Positions 34,290 to 42,099 of a stretch of 64,000 nt of DNA are shown one piece after another. The stretch is from assembly GCF_005844085.1 (NCBI RefSeq), contig NZ_VCDI01000002.1:1-64000 (forward strand), in the 5' to 3' direction. Position 1 is the first letter of the stretch; each line of letters opens with the position of its first letter. A program made the translations under genes and the position numbers. Below the pieces are notes generated by a model. The model saw only the letters and a program-made list of their open reading frames with translations. It searched no databases and was not told the origin of the DNA. Source of the stretch: Lichenicoccus roseus. GTDB lineage: Bacteria; Pseudomonadota; Alphaproteobacteria; Acetobacterales; Acetobacteraceae.

Positions 34290-36226
34290 GGCAGCACTCC
34301 GGTCAGGCGCAGCATCCGCGCATTGGCGTCCAGCAGGGCGGCTGCGCCGTACAGGCCGGAGGCGGCGCCCACCGCATCGTCACGCACGTCCGGGGCGTCA
34401 TGGCCGCCCTCGAGCAGCGCCGTCGCTGCCGCCCGCATGCCGGCCGGATCGTGCTGCGCCAGCGCTTGCCGCGCGGCCTCGGCATGGCCGCCCAGCCGGT
34501 CGCCGGGGCCGATGGTGGCGAGATGCCGGCGCGCCCGCGCGATCGCGCCACCCAGATGTGCCAGCGCGGTCATTCGCGAGAACACCGCCCGGCGCGCCGT
34601 GGTCTGCGGTCGCTTCTGCATCCAGCTCCAGGCCTGCGCCAAGCGGTCGTAGTGGCGGCTTACCAGGGTGGCCGGATCGCCTTCGGCACCTGTTTCGAGA
34701 TCGAGCGCGATGGCGTCCGCAAGCCGGAAGATGCGCCGCCGCGGCGACGCCGGCAGCAGGAACACCATCGACAGGAACACGATGAAACTCGAAAGGATGA
34801 GCAGCAGGCCGTTCTCGGTGAAGGTCCCGAGGTCGAAGCTCTGCGGATTGCTGGGCGAGATGGCGATGAACATCCACACCAGCATGATGAAGCCGATGGT
34901 GCCGGTCCGTGGGATCAGGCTCAGCACGCATCCGAGGAACACCGGCGGCAGCAGCGACATCGCCAGGATCACCATGTCCGAGCCGTGCGTCAGCGGAAAG
35001 AAGGTGACCACCGCGCCGACCCCCACGGCCAGCGGCGCCCCGATCACCACGCCCCAGGCAAAGCTGGTCGGGTTCGGGTTGGTCGAGCTCAGCGCACACA
35101 TTGCCGACACGTTGATCAGCAGCAGGGTGCTGTCGGGCAGGCCTGACAGGATGCAGAAGCCTGCGGCCAGGCTGAAGGCGATCAGCACGCGGGCGGCGTT
35201 CAGCAGGGCGGCGTAGACGTCGGCATGGGTGGCGAGGCTGACCCGGCGCATCGGCGCCTTGCCGGTGGCGAGCGAGCGCATGCCATCCTCGATCAGCGCC
35301 CGCTGCGCCACCGCCATCCGCGTGCGCTCGACGAGGAACGCCTCCGCCGGGGTGCGGGCGTCGGCGGCGAGGGCTGCCAGCGCGTCGTCGTCGGTGCGTG
35401 CCGCTTCGACGCGTGCGGCATAGTCGGGCGGCAGATCCCCGGCGCGATGCGCGGCGGCGATGGCACGGCTGTCCGACAGCACCTCCAGCAGCGCCACGAT
35501 CACGCTGCGCGCCCCCGCCGCCCGCAGTGCGCCGTCCTGCAGCTCGGTGCGGGCGAAGTTGGCCTGGCCGCCGAGTTGCAGGATGGCGTTCGCCAGCGCC
35601 GCGCACTGCATGTCGTCCGGGATGGGCCTGCCGGCGAGAGCGTCCTCGAACAGCTTTTGCACGGCGTCCGCCTGGTATCGCAGGCCCTCGGTGAGCCGCT
35701 GCCAGGCATCCGGCGCACGCAGCGCGTCGTTGACCAGCGTGGAGGCGGCGACGCCGACGGCAATGACCGCGATGCGGCTCATGGCGCTGATGAAGGCGTT
35801 GTTCGGATCGTCGATCACGCCGACCCCGACGATGGCGACGGTGTAGCCGGAAAGCATCGCGCCGTACGCCCGGAAGTCGCGGGTTACGGTTCCGGCAGCG
35901 GTGCAGGCGGCAACCCAGAGCCCGATGCCGCCGAGCAGCAGGAAGCGGTTCTGCGGAAACAGGGCGCACAGCACCACGGCGACGGCGGCGCCGAGGATGG
36001 TTGCGGCCATGCGGTAGACCGCCTTCGACATCGCCTGCCCGCGCAGCGGCTGCGCCAGGATGGCAACGCAGACGGCGGCGGAGTCGGCGGAGCTGAGCTC
36101 CAGCCAGAAGGCGACGGCGAGCGCCAGGACGATGGCGAGCCAGGTGCGGAAGCAGAACGACAGCCACCCTGCCGGCAGGGTCGGCACGCCGATCCCTTTT
36201 ATCAGCCGGTCGAGTGCCACAGCCAT
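34286..36226 (-). CDS. FUSC family (AaeB-like) efflux permease
   Basis: A 646-residue inner-membrane permease of the fusaric-acid-resistance/AaeB family. Two membrane blocks of about six helices each (residues 20-175 and 345-505) are separated by a long cytosolic region (175-345); a helical cytosolic tail follows. QPLRGQAMSKAVYRMAATILGA and NPNPTSFAWGVVIGAP are family-like. With the downstream DUF1656 and HlyD-type genes it should form a pump for aromatic or other hydrophobic acids. An outer-membrane channel is not encoded nearby. No adjacent LysR regulator, the usual partner of aae operons, is seen. The gene is divergent from the flavoprotein gene. Confidence 0.9.
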   Translation of the reverse strand: MAVALDRLIKGIGVPTLPAGWLSFCFRTWLAIVLALAVAFWLELSSADSAAVCVAILAQPLRGQAMSKAVYRMAATILGAAVAVVLCALFPQNRFLLLGGIGLWVAACTAAGTVTRDFRAYGAMLSGYTVAIVGVGVIDDPNNAFISAMSRIAVIAVGVAASTLVNDALRAPDAWQRLTEGLRYQADAVQKLFEDALAGRPIPDDMQCAALANAILQLGGQANFARTELQDGALRAAGARSVIVALLEVLSDSRAIAAAHRAGDLPPDYAARVEAARTDDDALAALAADARTPAEAFLVERTRMAVAQRALIEDGMRSLATGKAPMRRVSLATHADVYAALLNAARVLIAFSLAAGFCILSGLPDSTLLLINVSAMCALSSTNPNPTSFAWGVVIGAPLAVGVGAVVTFFPLTHGSDMVILAMSLLPPVFLGCVLSLIPRTGTIGFIMLVWMFIAISPSNPQSFDLGTFTENGLLLILSSFIVFLSMVFLLPASPRRRIFRLADAIALDLETGAEGDPATLVSRHYDRLAQAWSWMQKRPQTTARRAVFSRMTALAHLGGAIARARRHLATIGPGDRLGGHAEAARQALAQHDPAGMRAAATALLEGGHDAPDVRDDAVGAASGLYGAAALLDANARMLRLTGVLP

Positions 36227-36363
36227 GGGGTCGGTTCCGCCGGGAAAGCAGGAGGGAATTCAGGTCTGGTGGCAAACGCCATCCCGGCGGTCCGGTTCAC
36301 GTTCGCTTGCGCCCGCGATCGAATGCGACCAGAAGCGGCCTCCGCATAGGGAGGCTGCCGGCG

Positions 36364-37590
36364 GTGCGACAGGTTGCGATCATCGGCGCCGGGCCGGCCG
36401 GGCTTGCCGCGGCGGAGGTCCTGTCGGCGCGCGGCTTGGATGTCACGATCTACGAGCGCATGCGCACGCCGGGCCGCAAGCTGCTGATCGCCGGGCGTGG
36501 CGGCCTCAACCTCACCCATTCCGAGCCGCTGCCGTTGTTCCTTGACCGCTACGGCGACCGGCGCGACTGGCTGGCCGCCGCCATCGAGGGCTTCGCGCCG
36601 GACGATCTGCGCGCCTGGGCCGAGAGCCTCGGTCAGCCGCTGTTCACCGGCAGCAGCGGGCGGGTCTTTCCGCGCGCGATGAAGGCGTCCGGGCTGCTGC
36701 GGGCCTGGCTTGGCCGCCTGGAGGCGCAGGGCGTGGTGCTGCGGACCGGCGCGCGCTGGACCGGCTGGGGCGAGCAGGGCGCCCTGAGGCTGGAGGACGG
36801 CACCGAGGTCGCGGCGGACGCCGTGCTGCTGGCGCTCGGGGGTGCGAGCTGGGCACGGCTGGGCTCGGATGGCAGCTGGGCGCCGCTGCTGGCATCGCGC
36901 GGCGTGGCCGTGGCGCGGTTCAGGCCGGCCAATTGCGGCCTGCTGGTGCAGTGGTCGGAGATCTTCGCCGCCCGCCATGCCGGCCAGCCGCTCAAGCATG
37001 TCGGCCTGCGCTGCGGTCCGGCGCAGGCCGAGGGCGACCTGATGCTGACCGCGCGCGGGATCGAAGGCGGCGCCGTCTATGCGCTGTCGGCGCCGCTGCG
37101 CGATGCGATCGAACGCGATGGCTCGGTGCGGCTGCTGGTCGACCTGCGGCCGGACCAGACGCTGGACGACCTGGCCGCACGGCTGGCGCGGGTGCGCTCG
37201 CGGGAGAGCCTGTCGAACAGCCTGCGCCGTGCGCTCAACCTGCCACCGCAGGCGATCGGACTGCTGCGCGAGGCGGCGCTGGACGGACCGATCCCGCGCG
37301 ACCCGGCTGCGCTGGCGGCACTGCTGAAGGCGGTACCGCTGCGGCTGGTCGGCACCGATGCGCTCGACCGCGCCATCTCGACCGCCGGCGGCGTGCGGCG
37401 CGAGGCGATGGACGAGCACTTCATGCTGCGCGCCTTGCCCGGCTGGTTCGCCTGCGGCGAGATGCTGGACTGGGAGGCGCCGACCGGCGGCTACCTGTTG
37501 CAGGCCGGCATCGCCACCGGCCGGGCGGCGGCCGAGGGCGTGCTGCACTGGTTGCAGGCGACGTTGCGCGCGACTCCGGCGGACCTGTAA
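36364..37590 (+). CDS. TIGR03862-type FAD-dependent flavoprotein
   Basis: A 408-residue flavoprotein of the HI0933/BaiN superfamily, in the TIGR03862 group as I remember it. The FAD-binding motif is AIIGAGPAGLAAAEVL at the N-terminus. GRKLLIAGRGGLNLTHSE is the family signature, and the C-terminal GWFACGEMLDWEAPTGGYLLQAGIATGRAA is the second FAD contact. The physiological substrate of this group is unknown. The GTG at 36364 is used because it begins the Rossmann strand directly and has GGAGG upstream; the open frame further left overlaps the divergent FUSC start. The ATPase gene follows after 11 bp. Confidence 0.88.
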   Translation: MRQVAIIGAGPAGLAAAEVLSARGLDVTIYERMRTPGRKLLIAGRGGLNLTHSEPLPLFLDRYGDRRDWLAAAIEGFAPDDLRAWAESLGQPLFTGSSGRVFPRAMKASGLLRAWLGRLEAQGVVLRTGARWTGWGEQGALRLEDGTEVAADAVLLALGGASWARLGSDGSWAPLLASRGVAVARFRPANCGLLVQWSEIFAARHAGQPLKHVGLRCGPAQAEGDLMLTARGIEGGAVYALSAPLRDAIERDGSVRLLVDLRPDQTLDDLAARLARVRSRESLSNSLRRALNLPPQAIGLLREAALDGPIPRDPAALAALLKAVPLRLVGTDALDRAISTAGGVRREAMDEHFMLRALPGWFACGEMLDWEAPTGGYLLQAGIATGRAAAEGVLHWLQATLRATPADL

Positions 37591-37601
37591 CCCCCTTGGC
37601 G

Positions 37602-39107
37602 ATGACAGTCGCCATCGAGATTGGAGAGGCCACCGGAGCGGCAGGCGGCAACGCCGCCGGGGCCGTGCTGGACCTGGAGGAGCTGCTTTCGACCCGCCTG
37701 CTGGTGCAGGGCAATTCCGGCTCCGGCAAGTCGCACCTGCTGCGCCGGCTGCTCGAGCAGAGCGCGCCCTGGGTGCAGCAGGCGGTGATCGACCCGGAGG
37801 GCGATTTCGCCTCGCTCGCCGGGCGCTACGGCCATCTGGTGATCGACGCCGCCGCGCATGACGAGGCTGCGCTCTACTCGGCTGGCGCCCGCATGCGCAT
37901 GCACCGCATCCCCGTGGTGCTCGACCTGGAGGGCCTGGACGCCGAGCAGCAGATGCGCCGGGCGGCGGCGTTTCTCGACGGCATGTTCGAGGTCGCCCGC
38001 GAGTACTGGTTCCCGGTGCTGGTGGTGGTGGACGAGGCGCAGCTGTTCGCCCCCGCGGTGGCCGGCGAGGTGTCGGACGAAGCACGTCGCACCTGTCTCG
38101 CGGCGATGACCAACCTGATGTGCCGTGGCCGCAAGCGTGGGCTGGCGGGTGTGATCGCGACGCAGCGGCTCGCCAAGCTGGCCAAGAACGTGGCGGCCGA
38201 GGCCTCGAACTTCCTGATGGGGCGCACCTTCCTTGATATCGACATGGCGCGGGCGGCCGACCTGCTCGGCATGGAGCGGCGGCAGGCGGAGGCGTTCCGC
38301 GACCTGCCCAGGGGCGAGTTCATGGCGCTCGGCCCGGCGCTGTCGCGGCGTCCGCTGCGGGTGCGGATCGGCGCCGTCGAGACCGCCAGCCGTGCCGCCG
38401 GTCCCGCGCTGCTGCCGCTGCCGGCGGATGTCGCGGCCGATCCGCATGCGCTGCTGTTGAGCCCGACGCCGGCGCACGACACGCCGGTTCGGCTGGCGCG
38501 TCGTCCGGCGCCGCCACCGGTCGATATCCTGGCGCAACTCGCGGCCCACGCCGCCGCCGTTCCGGTCGATCCGCCCGGGGCCGTGTGCGACGATGCGGAC
38601 GAGGCCGCGCCCGAGCGTCGTCGCCGCATGCACGGACTGCTGCTGGCGATGCTGGACGAGCCGGAGGCGCCGTTCCGGCCGGTGCCGATGCTGTACCAGG
38701 ACTTCCTGGTTCGTTGTCGTATCGACGGGCTCGGTCGCGACGCCCTCGACCTGCGGCGCTTCCGGGAGGCACTGGCCACCGCGCGCTCCGGAGTGGGTCC
38801 CGAGGCGGCAGCCAGTCAGGAATGGACGCTTGCGGAAGCCGAGGCGACGCGTCTGCCGGAGGACGTACGCGGCGTGTTCCTGCTGGTGGCGCGCGCCGCG
38901 ATCGAGCGGCTGCCCTGCCCGGACGACGAGGCCATCGCCCGCGCGTACGGCACCCACTCGCTGTCGCGCGCCCGTCGCCAGCTGCTGTATCTTGAGGAGC
39001 AGGAGGCGATCGTGCTGAAGCGCGATGCCGCTGGAAGACGTATCGCCGCGTTGGTGGGTTGCGGCTGGGAGACGCTGGCGGGCGCGGTCGCCGAGCTGGT
39101 TCGCTAG
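37602..39107 (+). CDS. HerA-like/DUF87 ATP-binding protein
   Basis: A 501-residue P-loop ATPase of the HerA/FtsK-like DUF87 class. The Walker A is GNSGSGKSH (37-45) and the Walker B is VVVDEAQLF with Asp144-Glu145. DPEGDFASLA and the RGRKRGLAGVIATQRLAKL segment resemble HerA-type helicase cores. The C-terminal third (about 330-500) contains a proline-rich linker and a helical region with no recognised fold. The DNA role is inferred from family resemblance, as no NurA-type nuclease gene is present. It starts 11 bp after the flavoprotein gene and converges on the sulfotransferase gene. Confidence 0.82.
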   Translation: MTVAIEIGEATGAAGGNAAGAVLDLEELLSTRLLVQGNSGSGKSHLLRRLLEQSAPWVQQAVIDPEGDFASLAGRYGHLVIDAAAHDEAALYSAGARMRMHRIPVVLDLEGLDAEQQMRRAAAFLDGMFEVAREYWFPVLVVVDEAQLFAPAVAGEVSDEARRTCLAAMTNLMCRGRKRGLAGVIATQRLAKLAKNVAAEASNFLMGRTFLDIDMARAADLLGMERRQAEAFRDLPRGEFMALGPALSRRPLRVRIGAVETASRAAGPALLPLPADVAADPHALLLSPTPAHDTPVRLARRPAPPPVDILAQLAAHAAAVPVDPPGAVCDDADEAAPERRRRMHGLLLAMLDEPEAPFRPVPMLYQDFLVRCRIDGLGRDALDLRRFREALATARSGVGPEAAASQEWTLAEAEATRLPEDVRGVFLLVARAAIERLPCPDDEAIARAYGTHSLSRARRQLLYLEEQEAIVLKRDAAGRRIAALVGCGWETLAGAVAELVR

Positions 39108-39184
39108 CCGGGAGCGTGTGCGCGGTCATCGCCTGGGATATTTCGCCCCATCGCGGGTGAGCGTCGATGGCTCGACGGGCGGCC

Positions 39185-40330
39185 TCAGGCGGCTATCGCG
39201 GCAGCGTCACCGGGCAACTCGAAGCCGAGCCTGCGGAAGATCCCGGCGTGCTCGGCTACCAGCCAGGCTTGCGGGCTCAGATCGGGTCGGCTGGTCCGGG
39301 GCGCATAGCTGCTGACCTTTGCCACGTAATCGCGGAAAGCGCCCTGTGCTGCGTCGTAGCCGGGGAGACCCAGGATAGCATGGATGCGCGCGAGTTCCGC
39401 GAGCGGCTGCCGGCGCAGATCGTCGTAGGCTATCTCGACAAGCTGCCCCTCCGGCAACTCCGCCGCGTCGTGCAGCAGGCGCGTCATCAGGCGTGGATAG
39501 ACGTGCCGGACCAGTGCCTCGACATCGACCTCCGTTCGTCCGAGCGAAAGTTCGCGCACCAGCACCCCGAACATGCGAACCGCCGAGGCCACCACCTCGG
39601 CCGGGTGGCGGTGGATATGGATGAAGCGCGCCTCGGGCCATATTGCGCGCAGCAGCGGGATGCGGGCGCTGTTCGCCGGATTGCGGATCAGCAACGGCCG
39701 GCCGGCGTCGCGGGTCATCTTGCCGACATAGCCACGCAGGCTCACCACCCAGCGCGAAAGTTCGCGGGCCGGCACGCCGTCCAGGAATACGCCGCGGTCG
39801 AACTCCTCCCGCAGCCGGTGCGGGAAATAGATGCCATGGTTGCACGACAGGGTGGAGAGATTGGCCATCGCCAGCTCGTCCTCCTGCGGTAGGTCGGAGG
39901 CGAGCGTCACCGCATCGATCAGCCGGTTGCGCGGAAAGAACTGCTCGACGAACGGTCTGGCTACCCGTGCCAGCCCGAGCGCCTCCGCCGGCAGGCCGAC
40001 CGACATCGGCGACAGGATGCCGAACGCCGGCGAGCGGCTGAGCAGGTTTGCGAGATGGGTGGTGCCTGACCGCCAGTGGCCGACGATGAAGATCGGCGCG
40101 GGCAGGTCGTCGTCATGGCCGTGCAGCGCCGAGAAGGCCGCTTCGCCGAGCGTGAAGGGCAGACGCAGGCCGGCCATGGCCACCGCGATGGCGGCCACAT
40201 GCGCGCGGCCCGGGGCGACGCCGCCTTGCAGCAGCAGCCTGGCCAGGGTCGGGAGGGTGGCGCCGCAGAGCGGGTGGAAGAGGCGATGCGCACGGCCACG
40301 GCCACGCGACGACTGTTTCGGGAGCTGCAT
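39185..40330 (-). CDS. Sulfotransferase family protein
   Basis: A 381-residue protein of the PAPS-dependent sulfotransferase family. The 5'-phosphosulfate loop is GHWRSGTTHL (84-93) and the 3'-phosphate motif is IHRHPAEVVASAVRMF around residue 240. The remainder is helical, with no clear signal peptide; a hydrophobic stretch at about 44-60 may be a helix rather than an anchor. The acceptor could be a lipid, sugar or peptide and cannot be named. It is the last gene of the minus-strand run rne, adenosine deaminase, sulfotransferase, but a 146-bp gap with an inverted repeat separates it from the deaminase gene. Confidence 0.85.
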   Translation of the reverse strand: MQLPKQSSRGRGRAHRLFHPLCGATLPTLARLLLQGGVAPGRAHVAAIAVAMAGLRLPFTLGEAAFSALHGHDDDLPAPIFIVGHWRSGTTHLANLLSRSPAFGILSPMSVGLPAEALGLARVARPFVEQFFPRNRLIDAVTLASDLPQEDELAMANLSTLSCNHGIYFPHRLREEFDRGVFLDGVPARELSRWVVSLRGYVGKMTRDAGRPLLIRNPANSARIPLLRAIWPEARFIHIHRHPAEVVASAVRMFGVLVRELSLGRTEVDVEALVRHVYPRLMTRLLHDAAELPEGQLVEIAYDDLRRQPLAELARIHAILGLPGYDAAQGAFRDYVAKVSSYAPRTSRPDLSPQAWLVAEHAGIFRRLGFELPGDAAAIAA

Positions 40331-40395
40331 TATCTCGTCTACGCAGCGGGCATCATCCGGTTCTTCCGACCGGTCCCCGCTACCCCCGGTCTCGA

Positions 40396-40476
40396 CAGGC
40401 TGCTCAGAAACTTCTGGTGCTGGATCTCAGGGCAGGCGCGTCGGATCACCAGTTGTAGGAGCTCTTCGGCAGCCTG
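40396..40476. repeat. 81-bp segment with 8-bp terminal inverted repeats
   Basis: CAGGCTGC (40396-40403) and its exact complement GCAGCCTG (40469-40476) bound an 81-bp segment that ends one base before the stop codon of the adenosine deaminase gene. Short direct matches (CTGCTCAGAAAC, CTGCTAGAAAC) adjoin both arms. It might be a relict miniature element or chance. No target duplication is evident. Confidence 0.25.
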
Positions 40477-42006
40477 CTAGAAACGCTGCCGCAGCAGACC
40501 TTGCTCGAAGCCGGTGAATGCCGCCTCGAGCTGCCACTGCACCCGCGCCTTCTCGTCGTGCGCCAGGAAGTTGCCGCAGCCGCCGGTCGCCGGCGTGCCA
40601 GGCGTGGTGCCGGCGCAGGCGCCGGTGAGGCGGCCGTCGGCGACATTCCACAGGCTGGCCCCGGGCAGGAACGAGTAGGTCAGCGAGTTGCGCGAGAGCT
40701 GCTTCAGGTCCGCGTAGTGCAGGTGGTACGTGGTGGTGGCGCGCAGGTATTCGTGGGTGAGGTCGATGCGCTCGACGCCCTCGTCGTCGGTGGACAGCGC
40801 CATTGGCACGCCGGCGGCGCGATAGACCTCGAACGGATGCTCGTCGCCGCTGACGCCGAGGATCTGCGCGTTGCTGGTGAGGTTGATCTCGACCGCGACA
40901 TGGCGCTGCGCCATCTCCGCGAGCAGGCCCGGCGCGTCGTCCTCGTAGGTGACGTCGACGCCATGGCCGATGCGTTTCGCTCCCGCGATCTCGACGGCGT
41001 GGCGGATGTGGAACTGCAGGTCGGCGGTCGGCACCAGCCCCTCGGTGAGTTCGCCCGCGTGCAGGGTCAGCGGCACCTTCGGCCACACCGAGCTGAGATA
41101 GCGGAAGGCGCGCATGTGCAGGTCGTAGTCGCGCAGCGCCACCGGATCGTCCTCCGGCTCCACGATATTGACGCCGAGAAAGCGCGGATCGCCCTCCACC
41201 AACGCATAGCTGTAGGCCATCTGCGCGAACACCTCCGGCGGCGGCATCGCGCGCAGCACCTGGGTCAGATAGCGGATGCGGACCGCGCAGCCCGGCTGCG
41301 CCTGGGGCGTGCCGCAATGCAGGACGGTGCGCATGCGGGCCTCGGCTTGGCTGGTGCGTATCCGCGCCTCGCGCACCAGGGCGGGGAGTGCCGGGCGGAT
41401 CTCGTCGAGGTCGTGTGCGAAATCCTCGCCGTGCCAAGGGTGCGCCAGCCCGAGGGCGGCGGACTCGCGCATCAGCGGATAGTGCATGATCTCGAGATAG
41501 ATCACGTGGTCGGCGGCGGCACGGTTCGCCGCCTCGGCGAGCATCTCGCCGGCGCGACCCTTCCCGGCGGCGTCGAACTTGCCGAACGTGCTGAAGAAGT
41601 GGTCGTGACCGGAACGGTCGGCCTGCGTCGGCTCGAAGTCGCGCATCGACAGCGCGTCGATCTCGCTGTCGTTCAGCCCGGCGGTGTGTGCCAGCGCCGG
41701 GTCGGCGGGCACCATCGGCGCGCGACAAGGTGCCGGGCCGAGCGCATGCGTGGCCGGGTCCAGGCAGAGGCCGGCCTGGCGGGCCCAGCCGAGATAGCTC
41801 TCGGCATAGATCGCACCAGAGAGGTGGTTGTGCAGGTCGGCACCCTTCGGCATCTCGCGCAGCAGCATGCGCAGGCGAGCGGGCTGTGTGGCGAGGCTGT
41901 CGAACAGGCGGCCGGCATGGGTCGCCGCATCCTCCGCGGCGGTGGCGGACGGGCCGGGCAGCAGCAGCGCGATGGCAAGGCAACAGGCGGCGCGAGCGCG
42001 GTTCAT
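40477..42006 (-). CDS. Exported adenosine deaminase-like protein
   Basis: A 509-residue amidohydrolase resembling the secreted ADGF/CECR1 branch of adenosine deaminases. A signal peptide (residues 1-24, ending SATAA) implies a periplasmic enzyme. Zinc ligands His59 and His61 lie in ADLHNHLSGA. The catalytic Glu and His lie in TLHAGEL, another zinc His in RIGHGVDV, and the zinc Asp in ALSTDDEGV. It should convert adenosine or deoxyadenosine to inosine outside the cytoplasm, for nucleoside scavenging. The long segment between residues 85 and 200 is characteristic of this branch. It follows rne by 93 bp with a terminator-like hairpin between them. Confidence 0.87.
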   Translation of the reverse strand: MNRARAACCLAIALLLPGPSATAAEDAATHAGRLFDSLATQPARLRMLLREMPKGADLHNHLSGAIYAESYLGWARQAGLCLDPATHALGPAPCRAPMVPADPALAHTAGLNDSEIDALSMRDFEPTQADRSGHDHFFSTFGKFDAAGKGRAGEMLAEAANRAAADHVIYLEIMHYPLMRESAALGLAHPWHGEDFAHDLDEIRPALPALVREARIRTSQAEARMRTVLHCGTPQAQPGCAVRIRYLTQVLRAMPPPEVFAQMAYSYALVEGDPRFLGVNIVEPEDDPVALRDYDLHMRAFRYLSSVWPKVPLTLHAGELTEGLVPTADLQFHIRHAVEIAGAKRIGHGVDVTYEDDAPGLLAEMAQRHVAVEINLTSNAQILGVSGDEHPFEVYRAAGVPMALSTDDEGVERIDLTHEYLRATTTYHLHYADLKQLSRNSLTYSFLPGASLWNVADGRLTGACAGTTPGTPATGGCGNFLAHDEKARVQWQLEAAFTGFEQGLLRQRF

Positions 42007-42048
42007 CGCGCGATGGTGGAGGAGCCGCACCCGCTCCGCAACCGGCTG

Positions 42049-42083
42049 CCCCGCCCGTGAAGCATGACGCTCCACGGGCGGGG
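42049..42083 (-). terminator. Strong GC hairpin after rne
   Basis: A perfect 11-bp stem (CCCCGCCCGTG and its complement CACGGGCGGGG) with a 13-base loop starts 16 bases after the rne stop. No T-run follows, so termination may be partial, with read-through into the adenosine deaminase gene, or the hairpin may protect the rne mRNA 3' end. Confidence 0.6.
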
Positions 42084-42099
42084 AGTGGTGGTCAGGCGA

